This document shows, one piece after another, positions 8,323 through 15,474 of a stretch of 25,079 nucleotides of DNA. This DNA is from Palsa-1447 sp964509885. Its GTDB lineage: Bacteria > Verrucomicrobiota > Verrucomicrobiia > Opitutales > Opitutaceae. Made by a program: the position numbers and the translations under genes. The DNA lies in contig CAZDZL010000048.1 in the NCBI GenBank assembly GCA_964509885.1, positions 1 to 25,079 of the forward strand. Reading direction: 5' to 3'. How positions within the stretch are numbered: the first letter of the stretch is position 1; each line of letters begins with the position of its first letter. Below the pieces are notes generated by a model that worked only from the letters and a program-made list of their open reading frames with translations, was not told the origin of the DNA and made no database searches.

Positions 8323-9315
8323 TCATGTCGAGGCGACGTAGTTGAAGAACCCCCGCGTCTGCGCCCTCTCGTTCTCGGTGAGGAGGATCCCCTCCGCCCC
8401 GGGCACCGAGCGGATCATCTCGAGGCCGTCCTTCACCCCGGCGATGAACGCCGCGGTCGAGAGCATGCCCGCCTGCAGGCAGGTGTCCGCGATCACGGTC
8501 GCCTGGCTGCACCCGTTGGCCACGGGCCAGCCCGTGCGGGGATCGATGATGTGGCCGTAGCGCCTGCCCGCCACCGTGAACGCGCGGATGTAGTCGCCCG
8601 AGGAGGCGATCCCCTTGCCCGTCAGGCCGACGCTGGCCCAGGTCTTCCCCTGCGCCTTCGGGTCCTCGAGGCCGATGTGCCAGGCGGGCCTTCCCGGGGG
8701 CGCGCCCGACGCCCTCAGGTCGTGCCCGAAGTCGACGAGGGAGTTCACGATGCCGTGGTCCCTGCCGATCATGGAGACGATGTCGACGGCGTACTCCTTG
8801 CCGAAGCCGCCGAAGTCGAGGGCCATCCCCTTCTCGGGCAGGAACACCCTTCCCTTCTCGCGCCTCACCTTGGACCACCCGACGAGCCTGAGCGCCGCGG
8901 CGATCGCCCCTGGGCTAGGGACCGCCGGGGGATCGGCCTTCCAGTTCCAGATCCGGATCAGAGGGAGCGCCGACGGGTCCAGGATCCCGCGGGTCATGAA
9001 GAAGAGCGTGTCGCACATCGAGAGCAGGCCCTCGGTCTCGGGATCCACCTGCACCCAGTCCCTGCCCGCGGCGTCGTTGATCCGGCTCACGATGCTCCCG
9101 GGCTGGAAGCGGGAATACTTCGCCTCGAACGCGTGGACCCACCCCGCCGCAGCCGCCTCAAACTTCTTAGCCTGCGCGTCCCCTCCCGGCGCCGAGTACT
9201 GCACCTCGCACTGGGTCGCCATCGCCCGGAAGGCGAGGCGGCGCAGCGGGACGTCCGGCCCCCGCCCCGAGGGGGCGGGATCCGGCGTGCGCTCCTGCCT
9301 TGAGACGATGCCCAC
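8323..9315 (-). CDS. apbE: FAD:protein FMN transferase (ApbE family)
   Basis: ApbE enzymes move FMN from FAD onto a Ser/Thr of target redox proteins outside the cytosol. The 330-residue protein shows the family pattern: AMATQCEV near residue 31 (the usual MGT region), SRFQPGSIVSRIN, then DFGGFGKEYAVD (equivalent of the GGIAKGYAVD motif). SSGDYIR and GHIIDPRTGWPV follow, the latter with the Asp expected near the metal site. No signal peptide or lipobox is visible at the N-terminus, unusual for the exported members. A different start or a cytosolic or alternatively exported form is possible. The gene starts 24 nt after the DUF3570 stop, so the two are probably co-transcribed. No clear flavin-acceptor protein is encoded in the window. 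Confidence 0.88.
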   Translation of the reverse strand: MGIVSRQERTPDPAPSGRGPDVPLRRLAFRAMATQCEVQYSAPGGDAQAKKFEAAAAGWVHAFEAKYSRFQPGSIVSRINDAAGRDWVQVDPETEGLLSMCDTLFFMTRGILDPSALPLIRIWNWKADPPAVPSPGAIAAALRLVGWSKVRREKGRVFLPEKGMALDFGGFGKEYAVDIVSMIGRDHGIVNSLVDFGHDLRASGAPPGRPAWHIGLEDPKAQGKTWASVGLTGKGIASSGDYIRAFTVAGRRYGHIIDPRTGWPVANGCSQATVIADTCLQAGMLSTAAFIAGVKDGLEMIRSVPGAEGILLTENERAQTRGFFNYVAST

Positions 9316-9339
9316 GGGAGTTCGCGCGGGTTGCCCCGC

Positions 9340-10542
9340 CTACCACGTGACCCGGGCGCCGACGGAGGTGATGTTGGCCGAGGGGTAGGCGCTGCCGGGC
9401 GTCACGCCGTCCCGCCCCCGCATGTCGTAGCGGTTGAAGGCGACGTCCAGCTGGAGGTGGTCGTGGATCTTCCAGGTGGCCTTGATGCCGTAGGTCGTGC
9501 CGTAGAGGGAGGAAAGACGGTAGTCCGACGAGTAGTGCGGCCCGCTGGAATCGGGGACCCGGGTCGGGATGATGTTGGTGCCGTCGAGGTTGTAGTAGTA
9601 GAAGTTCGCGGCGCCCTGCTCGTACAGGCGGATCCCGGGCTCCAGCGTGACCGCGCCGCCGATCTTCTGGATCCACTTCAGTTCGACCGTGTTCGCGGTG
9701 ATCCCGAAGGTGTCGGCGTAGAACCGGTAGCTGGCCTCCAGCGCCGCGTGCGCCGAGGGAAAGGCCCTGTTCACCGACGCGAGCAGCGTCCCGGTGTCGC
9801 GCTCGCCCGGGCGGTTCTCGGCGAACACCAGGGCGAAGAAGGATCCCGGGATGAGTTCCACCGTCTTGGCCACCACCTTGTACTGGTCGTTCAGGAACCC
9901 GGTCTCGTGCCCCCATGTGGCGCTCACGGAGACGAACGTGAGCGGGTCGAGGACCTGCGTGACGCCTATGATCGCGTTGAAGGACTGCTTGCCGACGTAG
10001 ACGTGCTCGGGGTCGTAGAACGTCTCCACGTCGTCGGAGTGGCCGGCCACGCCCACGAGGAGCGTGGTGTTCTTCTCGTTCAGGTCCGTCTGGGTGCTGA
10101 GCGACCAGCCCCGGGAGACGTAGTCGTGCTCCCGGCTCTCCGAGGCCCCGAGCGTCACGTTGACCATCCTGAACCTGCGCGAGAAGTCCGCCTCCCAGGA
10201 CTTCCTGTGGTCCTCCAGGTGCGCGAGCGGCACCTGGCCGGACCCGGCAGGCGCCGGGGCGCCCGTGGGCGAGGCCCCCGCGATCGCGTCGTTGATGAGC
10301 GTCACGCCGAAGTTCATGTCGGCGCCCAGGTCCTCGCTGGCGGACAGGCCCTGGGTCTGCACCCCCACCCGGCCCCCCGGCTCCTCATAGTTCTCGTACT
10401 TGTAGGCCAGGAAGTCGTCCGCGCGCGCGGCCCGCGGCGACGCCAGGGCGAGGAGGAGGGCCAGCGGCAGTGCGGGCAGGACCGGGCTCACGGCCTGGCG
10501 GGTGTTCGGGCGGCGGCGGGGCATCGGGCCGAAAAGAGACAC
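9340..10542 (-). CDS. DUF3570-like outer-membrane beta-barrel protein
   Basis: This 400-residue protein has a signal peptide, with a hydrophobic core PALPLALLLALAS and a probable cleavage after ARA, before DDFLAYKYENYEE. Alternating, aromatic-rich strands fill the rest. It ends in VGARVTW; a terminal aromatic residue is typical of outer-membrane barrels. The sequence resembles the DUF3570 family, which as I recall often sits beside apbE genes. GTG 10542 is the longest start; ATG 10524 gives a more conventional signal peptide. The start is only 9 nt from the gspM stop, so the gene is probably expressed with the T2SS genes. The function of the family is not known to me. Confidence 0.72.
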   Translation of the reverse strand: MSLFGPMPRRRPNTRQAVSPVLPALPLALLLALASPRAARADDFLAYKYENYEEPGGRVGVQTQGLSASEDLGADMNFGVTLINDAIAGASPTGAPAPAGSGQVPLAHLEDHRKSWEADFSRRFRMVNVTLGASESREHDYVSRGWSLSTQTDLNEKNTTLLVGVAGHSDDVETFYDPEHVYVGKQSFNAIIGVTQVLDPLTFVSVSATWGHETGFLNDQYKVVAKTVELIPGSFFALVFAENRPGERDTGTLLASVNRAFPSAHAALEASYRFYADTFGITANTVELKWIQKIGGAVTLEPGIRLYEQGAANFYYYNLDGTNIIPTRVPDSSGPHYSSDYRLSSLYGTTYGIKATWKIHDHLQLDVAFNRYDMRGRDGVTPGSAYPSANITSVGARVTW

Positions 10543-10551
10543 CCCGGCGCC

Positions 10552-11091
10552 TCAATGGCTAGATATTTCCACCGATGACAGGCGAATGCTCGCGTTCAGC
10601 ATCGCGGCGTTCGCGCGGTCCGTCTGGAGGGAAAACTGCTCGATCCCGATGTACGGGGAGCGCTTCTGGAGGCCGGTGTAGAAGGCCTTTATGGAGTCCC
10701 AGTCGGAGCGCGTGACGTTGAAGCGCAGCGTGTGCACCGAGAACTGCCCGTTCGTCTGGTCCTGGGACTCGCTGGTCGAGGGGTTCTTCAGGCCCGCGTC
10801 GGTGGCGATGGACGAGATCTCGGCGAGGAGCTTCGTCGCGTCGAGCGTGCGCGAGGCGTCCAGGCGGCCCGCGGCCGCCTGGGCCTGGGCCTCGATCTTC
10901 GCCTTGTTCGATATCCAGAGGGCCTGCTCGGCCAGGGAGCCGGTCGTCACCCGGACCTCGCGCATGAAGCGGCCCGTCCTGCCGGCGATGCTGGAGAGCC
11001 AGATCGCGGCCGCCAGGACGGCGAACCCCGTCAGGAGGACCTTCTCGCGGAAGAACCGGGCGAGGAAGAACGCCCTGAGCGTGCGGATCAT
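10552..11091 (-). CDS. gspM: GspM-like T2SS inner-membrane scaffold protein
   Basis: GspM and the related PilO proteins are bitopic scaffold proteins that pair with GspL. The 179-residue product has a short cytoplasmic N-terminus, one membrane segment at about 18-37 (VLLTGFAVLAAAIWLSS) and a periplasmic helix followed by an alpha/beta domain. The start at 11091 overlaps the gspL stop by 4 nt (ATGA), which decides the start; the open frame continues much further upstream only as an antisense artefact. Sequence identity to classical GspM is low, so the call depends on architecture and position after gspL. Confidence 0.72.
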   Translation of the reverse strand: MIRTLRAFFLARFFREKVLLTGFAVLAAAIWLSSIAGRTGRFMREVRVTTGSLAEQALWISNKAKIEAQAQAAAGRLDASRTLDATKLLAEISSIATDAGLKNPSTSESQDQTNGQFSVHTLRFNVTRSDWDSIKAFYTGLQKRSPYIGIEQFSLQTDRANAAMLNASIRLSSVEISSH

Positions 11092-12230
11092 GACGTGGAC
11101 GGCGGGAGCGCCGTGGGCTTGAAGGTCACGAGGAGGGTGAACGAGGCGACGTTGTTGCGCAGCAGCTGGTCGCGGATCTCGACGTGGTCGCACTCCGGGA
11201 GCTTCTCCAGGGCGCTCTTGAAGCCGCCGATCTCGCCCGCATTGCTCGTCTGCGCCTCGATCTGGACCGTGTAGAGGCTGTCCGTGGTCGCCGTGGCGCG
11301 CAGGAACTGGATCGACGCGGGCTTCTTCGCCGCGACGACCGAGATCATCTCGAGCGGCAGGAGCCGCTTCGTCGACAGCTCGTCGATGCGGTAGGCGAGC
11401 TCCTGGTCGCTCATGATCCGCGCGACCTCGGCCTTCTGCGCGCCGACCCTGGCGATGCGGGCCTTCTCCCAGAGCCCGGCGCCGAAGAGCGCGCCCTCGC
11501 CGAGGAGGAGGAGGACGCACGCGGCCAGGGAGCCGATGGCGACCCGCCAGAGGATGACGTCGCGCTTCTTGGCGCGCGCGAGGGCCTCCATGTCGGCCTT
11601 GTCGCGCACGTCGAGCGCGGCCATCGTGGCCGCGTCGACCCTGGAGCGAAGCTCGCCGGCCGCGAAGGCGACCTCGCGGTCGTTGCGCGACGCCAGGGCC
11701 ACCGGCGGCGACGGGGCGTCCACGACGCTCCGCGCCTCGCCCGCCGCCCGGATGAGCTCCGCGCGGGCCTGCGCGCGCTCGTCCGGCGTGGCCTCCGGCG
11801 AGAGGACGCGGTGCAGGACGAGGGTGGGCACCCTTCCCTGGTCCCAGTGGACGGCCGTCAGGCCCTCGGGCGACGCGAGGATGACGGTCGTCGCGGGCTG
11901 GACCTCGCAGGCGAGGACCGCGGCGAAGGCGGGCAGCACGTGCTGCGCGCCGGTCCATTCCGCGGTCTGCTCGGCCGTGAACCGGCGGCGGTAGGAGGCG
12001 AAGGCGAGCGCCCGGCTCGAGCCGGGCGCCCAGTAGTAGCCGAAGTAGAGCTGGGCCAGCGGGAACGGCGAGAGTGCCTCGAGCGCGAGCCCGACCTCGG
12101 ACTCCACCTGCTCCCGGCTCGCGTCGGCGGCGACGGGGATGGCGCGGGAGAAGAACACGGCGTCCGAGAGGACCGCCACCCTCGGTGGGGGCGGTCCCGC
12201 CCTCAGGAGATCAAGGGGTGAGGCGCACAT
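11088..12230 (-). CDS. gspL: GspL-like T2SS inner-membrane scaffold protein
   Basis: GspL links the GspE ATPase to the membrane platform. The 380-residue protein has a long cytoplasmic domain (about 1-222), consistent with the degenerate actin-like fold of GspL and PilM. One membrane segment lies at about 225-249. A coiled-coil-prone helix and a small periplasmic domain of the GspL C-terminal/PilN type follow, with ASIQFLRATATTDSLYTVQIEAQT and VASFTLLVTF as probable strands. The start at 12230 lies 2 nt after the gspK stop. The order K-L-M matches known T2SS operons. The N-terminal half is divergent, so the assignment relies on topology and context. Confidence 0.8.
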   Translation of the reverse strand: MCASPLDLLRAGPPPPRVAVLSDAVFFSRAIPVAADASREQVESEVGLALEALSPFPLAQLYFGYYWAPGSSRALAFASYRRRFTAEQTAEWTGAQHVLPAFAAVLACEVQPATTVILASPEGLTAVHWDQGRVPTLVLHRVLSPEATPDERAQARAELIRAAGEARSVVDAPSPPVALASRNDREVAFAAGELRSRVDAATMAALDVRDKADMEALARAKKRDVILWRVAIGSLAACVLLLLGEGALFGAGLWEKARIARVGAQKAEVARIMSDQELAYRIDELSTKRLLPLEMISVVAAKKPASIQFLRATATTDSLYTVQIEAQTSNAGEIGGFKSALEKLPECDHVEIRDQLLRNNVASFTLLVTFKPTALPPSTS

Positions 12231-12232
12231 GC

Positions 12233-13387
12233 TCAGGATTGTTTGTCTTTGGGGGGAGGCGGAGGTGCCTGCGGGATATCATCATCCTCCACCAACTCGA
12301 GGAGCGTAAAGGGATAATTTATGCTTTTCGAGGCCGCGGCGGCCGTCGCGGCGCTGGTCGCGGTCGCGGACGGCTGGGCGGTGCTGGTGAGGGGGTTTGC
12401 CGCCGCTGTAGACGCCGCGGTGGCCGGCACGGTTTCATTGACGGCGAGGGTCGAGTTGATGGCCGCCCCGCCCTGCGGCGACACGACGACCGAGAGCCGG
12501 TACTGCGACTGGCCGTCGCGGACCGTGATGTTGATCCGCAGCGCGGAGATCGTCGACCCGAAGACCGCGGCGTTGCCGCCGAGGCCGGCCACCGCCGAGA
12601 GGGACGAGGTGTTCTGGAACCACTGCGGGCCCTGCCGGGCGTTCTGGCCGGTGCCCGCGAGGTAGTCGCCGATCTGCTGCTGCTGGGTGTCCGTGAACTG
12701 GCCGACGGCCGCCATGACGTCGGCGTTGGCGCCGTTCGCGTCCGGCTGGCTGTACTTGTACAGGGAGACGTCGTTCACGAACCTCCAGTAGCTTTCGTTG
12801 GGGATCCCGTTCTCGTCGAAGAACGCCTCCTTGGCGACGTCGACGGCCGCGAGCTCGCTGAACGAGCGCATCGGCCGGCCCGGCTCCGCGTAGGGGACCT
12901 GCCCCTCGGAATAGTCGGGGTTGAGCCCCGTGGCGTAGACGTAGCCGGACTGCATCCAGCCGAGGATCGCGTCGCCCAGCTTCTCGGCGTCGGGCGGGGT
13001 CATCTGCCAGTACTCGAAGAGGTTCGTGAGCGTCGGCAGGTCGATCCTCGAGAGCGGGATCTTCCCGCTCTCGTCCTTGAACGAGACGTCCACCTTGCGG
13101 CCCTCCGACGGGGTCCAGCCGGCGAACTTGAGCGGGTCGGCCCAGCCCTCGGCGGGGCTGCGCAGGCCGCTGTCGGCCTGCCGGAAGTCCTCGAGGACGG
13201 CGAGGGTCACCTCGAGCGCGGAGAACGCCTCCTGCCTCAGGCGCCGCGCGTCGGCCTGCCTCACCTCGACCAGGAGGTCGTTGCCCGCCTTCTCGACGAA
13301 CAGCCCGAGGGCGGCCGCGGTGAAGACCAGCGTGACCAGGACGAGCACGAGGACGGAGCCCCTGGAAAGGCGTGCGTGCGTCACCAT
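12233..13387 (-). CDS. gspK: Type II secretion system tip pseudopilin GspK
   Basis: GspK is the large minor pseudopilin that caps the pseudopilus with GspI and GspJ. The 384-residue protein starts MVTHARLSRG followed by a hydrophobic helix (SVLVLVLVTLVFTAAALGLFV), the GspK-type prepilin leader with cleavage expected after Gly10. The large domain contains DESGKIPLSRIDLPTLTNLF, a segment of the type conserved in GspK, and several helical parts consistent with the SAM-like insertion. The C-terminus (from about residue 315) is an Ala/Thr/Ser-rich tail that ends in a Pro run and lysines. Such a tail is unusual. ATG 13387 overlaps the gspJ stop by 7 nt; longer versions of the frame are antisense artefacts. 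Confidence 0.85.
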   Translation of the reverse strand: MVTHARLSRGSVLVLVLVTLVFTAAALGLFVEKAGNDLLVEVRQADARRLRQEAFSALEVTLAVLEDFRQADSGLRSPAEGWADPLKFAGWTPSEGRKVDVSFKDESGKIPLSRIDLPTLTNLFEYWQMTPPDAEKLGDAILGWMQSGYVYATGLNPDYSEGQVPYAEPGRPMRSFSELAAVDVAKEAFFDENGIPNESYWRFVNDVSLYKYSQPDANGANADVMAAVGQFTDTQQQQIGDYLAGTGQNARQGPQWFQNTSSLSAVAGLGGNAAVFGSTISALRINITVRDGQSQYRLSVVVSPQGGAAINSTLAVNETVPATAASTAAANPLTSTAQPSATATSAATAAAASKSINYPFTLLELVEDDDIPQAPPPPPKDKQS

Positions 13388-14025
13388 GGGTTCGGCATCC
13401 CCGCCGGGGTCCCGGGCACGGTGATCAGCGCCTCGCGCTTGAGCCCGCCGTGGGCGAACGTGATCTTGAGCCTCTGCGGCGGCAGCGGGTTGCCTCCGCT
13501 GTCCGTGCGCAGGAGGGTCTCCGTCGTCCACTTGTTGAAGTCCGTGTCGAAGTAGTCGTAGGCGAGCCCCGTCACGAAGGGCGAGATCAAGGTCTCGCGC
13601 GGGGGCTCGTCGGCGAAGTGGTTCTCCAGGTCGGAGTGCCAGAGCATGAAGATGCCCTGGTCCCGGCGCACCTGCAGCGAGCACACGACCTCGGGCAGCG
13701 GGCTGCCGGGCCACTTCAGGATGCGGCCCCCGGCGAGCTGGACGAAGGTGACCATGTTCTCCTGGGCGCCGCTCTGCGGCCGGACCTGCTGGACGCCGAC
13801 GGGAGTCGAGTTGACGGCCGCCGCGGGCGGCAGGCTGGCGCGGATCATCTCCCTCTGGAGGTAGCGGGTCACCGCGCGCACGTGCTGGTCGAAGAGGCGG
13901 ACGTCGGAGCCCTTGCCCCAGAGCTCGCCCATCGAGAAGATGAAGGTGTTCATGCCGACGAGCACGAGGGCGACGAGCGCCATCGAGAGCATGACCTCGA
14001 CGAGGGTGAAGGCGCGCCGGCTCAC
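13381..14025 (-). CDS. gspJ: Type II secretion system minor pseudopilin GspJ
   Basis: GspJ is a minor pseudopilin that forms the pseudopilus tip with GspI and GspK. The 214-residue product starts at GTG 14025, which overlaps the gspI stop as GTGA. The leader is MSRRA followed by FTLVEVMLSMALVALVLVGMNTF, a type IV prepilin motif with the essential Glu at +5. The residue before the cleavage site is Ala rather than the usual Gly. The remainder is a beta-rich domain with DYFDTDFNKW near the C-terminal third. The longer frame start at 14106 would bury the prepilin motif and is rejected. Confidence 0.85.
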   Translation of the reverse strand: MSRRAFTLVEVMLSMALVALVLVGMNTFIFSMGELWGKGSDVRLFDQHVRAVTRYLQREMIRASLPPAAAVNSTPVGVQQVRPQSGAQENMVTFVQLAGGRILKWPGSPLPEVVCSLQVRRDQGIFMLWHSDLENHFADEPPRETLISPFVTGLAYDYFDTDFNKWTTETLLRTDSGGNPLPPQRLKITFAHGGLKREALITVPGTPAGMPNPW

Positions 14026-14486
14026 TGGGGGACCTTTCCCTGGGCCTGGGCGATCTTGTCGGCGGCCGCCTGCCGCAGCGTGGAGCGCGCCGCCGGGTCC
14101 GACCACGTCGGCCTAAGGAGCATGAAGGTCTCGACGACCGTCCTCGGCTTGCCCTGCGACGGCTCGGAGACCACGCAGGTGAAGGTCACCGTGAAGAGGT
14201 CCGTCACGGCTGCGGGCTCGATCTCGGCCGTCCACTTGACGTGGCGGTCGCCGTCGTCGAATTCCGCGCCGCTCTGGGCGGCCTGGATGTCCGCCAGCGC
14301 GAGCAGCTGGGACCTCGCGAACGAGACGTCCTCGTTGTTCACGTTCGAGTTGCGCGCGATCTCGAAGCTGTTCAGCACGTTCACGTAGGCGCCCCCGAGC
14401 ACCACGGCGGTGAGGGCGAAGACCATGAGGGCCACCATCACCTCGAGGAGCGTGAAGGCCCGCGGGCGCGTGTCAGGGCCGGGCAT
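14022..14486 (-). CDS. gspI: Type II secretion system minor pseudopilin GspI
   Basis: GspI is a minor pseudopilin that is thought to start pseudopilus assembly with J and K. The 154-residue protein carries a leader MPGPDTRPRA, then FTLLEVMVALMVFALTAVVL, the prepilin helix with Glu at +5. As in gspJ, Ala replaces Gly at the position before cleavage. A beta-rich C-terminal domain follows. The C-terminus extends through a helical tail rich in Ala, Asp and Gln. ATG 14486 overlaps the end of gspH by 14 nt. Confidence 0.83.
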   Translation of the reverse strand: MPGPDTRPRAFTLLEVMVALMVFALTAVVLGGAYVNVLNSFEIARNSNVNNEDVSFARSQLLALADIQAAQSGAEFDDGDRHVKWTAEIEPAAVTDLFTVTFTCVVSEPSQGKPRTVVETFMLLRPTWSDPAARSTLRQAAADKIAQAQGKVPQ

Positions 14487-14985
14487 CGGAGGCGGAGAGG
14501 ACGGGGGCGCAGGTCCAGGGGTCGATCGAGAGCAGGTGGGCGGCGTTGTTCGCGCGGATCTGGACGCGGAACGGCGTGCAGGTCCCGTCGTTGTAGTAGG
14601 TGACCGACGCCATCGGCTGGGTCTCGACGAGCGTGCCCCCGACCAGGGTCTCGGAGCCGGACTGCACCTGGGAGGGGTGGAAGTCGATCGCGAGGTCCTC
14701 GGGGCCCGTGACCGGGATGCTCGCCTTCCTCAGGCCGTCGGCCAGGGCGAAGGCCCGGGTCTTCGCGTCGTAGGTCAGGATCACGCTCTGGCGGTCCTCG
14801 AGCGCGGTCTTCCTCGCCTGCGCGCTCGCCTGCCAGAACTGGTCGTCCAGCGACCTTCCCTTGTCGTTCAGCATGGCCTGGGAGCCGCCGATGAAGATCG
14901 TGCCCATCAGCCCGATGAGCGCGATGACCAGCAGGATCTCTAGGAGGGTGAAGCCGGCCCGGTCACCAGTTTCCGATGTCGTCAT
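14473..14985 (-). CDS. gspH: Type II secretion system minor pseudopilin GspH
   Basis: GspH is a minor pseudopilin placed between the GspG shaft and the tip. The 170-residue product starts at ATG 14985 (MTTSETGDRAG), cleaves after Gly11 and continues FTLLEILLVIALIGLMGTIFIGG. The start was chosen because it places the prepilin motif ten residues from the N-terminus; the frame is open further upstream without meaning. The first 23 nt overlap the end of gspG. The C-terminal domain contains LTYDAKTRAF and a two-cysteine segment (DGTCTPFRV ... WTCAP) that could form a disulfide after export. Confidence 0.83.
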   Translation of the reverse strand: MTTSETGDRAGFTLLEILLVIALIGLMGTIFIGGSQAMLNDKGRSLDDQFWQASAQARKTALEDRQSVILTYDAKTRAFALADGLRKASIPVTGPEDLAIDFHPSQVQSGSETLVGGTLVETQPMASVTYYNDGTCTPFRVQIRANNAAHLLSIDPWTCAPVLSASDARP

Positions 14986-15394
14986 CCGTTCCGTCGGCCT
15001 TGTCCGGGCCCTTGGACCAAACATCGTAGCCGTTCTTGTTGTGGGTGCCCGGGTAGCGGTACTGGTAGGGCTCGTTCCAGGGGTCGAGGAGGGGGTATTT
15101 CGCGCCGTCGACATAGGGCCCGTGCCAGCGGTCGGACTTGTTGGCGGGGGCCGTGAAGAGGGCCTGCAGGCCCTCCTCGGTCGTCGGGTAGTCGCCGATC
15201 TGGAGGCGGTAGGTCGTCAGCGGGGTCTTCAGGCTCTGGGTCACCATGAGCTTCGCGATCTGGACCTGGGAGCCGCTGAACAGGGTCCCGACATTGGAAA
15301 GGGTGAGGCCGGCCAGGAGGCCGATGATCGCGATCACGACCAGTATCTCGATGAGCGTGAAGCCGCTGCGCGTGGATTTCTTGGGGAGGGGCAT
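14963..15394 (-). CDS. gspG: Type II secretion system major pseudopilin GspG
   Basis: GspG is the main subunit of the pseudopilus. The 143-residue protein has the leader MPLPKKSTRSG, cleaved before FTLIEILVVIAIIGLLAGL. The T2SSG core shows YPTTEEGLQAL and WHGPYV, then LDPWNEPYQYRYPG and finally DVWSKGPDKADGTDDDIGNW. The last block is the C-terminal calcium-binding motif of the family. Length and motifs are typical. The start at 15394 is fixed by the prepilin leader, although the frame stays open upstream inside the MFS gene. It heads the minus-strand T2SS series and lies 80 nt downstream of the MFS stop. Confidence 0.95.
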   Translation of the reverse strand: MPLPKKSTRSGFTLIEILVVIAIIGLLAGLTLSNVGTLFSGSQVQIAKLMVTQSLKTPLTTYRLQIGDYPTTEEGLQALFTAPANKSDRWHGPYVDGAKYPLLDPWNEPYQYRYPGTHNKNGYDVWSKGPDKADGTDDDIGNW

Positions 15395-15474
15395 GGCGAT
15401 CAAAGGATTAAGGCAGGGGGGTGCCCTTGTCGAGACGCGCGGCGGGGGCCAAAGGTTTCCCTCCCCGGGGGGAT
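15395..15474 (-). promoter_or_regulatory. Spacer between MFS gene and gspG; possible T2SS operon promoter
   Basis: This 80-bp spacer is the only sizeable gap before the gspG-to-apbE gene series. It could carry the operon promoter, or the operon could be read through from the MFS gene. I see no clear promoter boxes, terminator or strong Shine-Dalgarno here. Confidence 0.3.

Noticed and set aside
6035..10542. Flavin-acceptor (D-x-x-[ST]-G-A-[ST]) motif in the DUF3570 or Ig-like protein as an ApbE target
   Set aside because: I found only partial look-alikes (TLGAS, PGATS, AGATT) and no clear match to the acceptor consensus.
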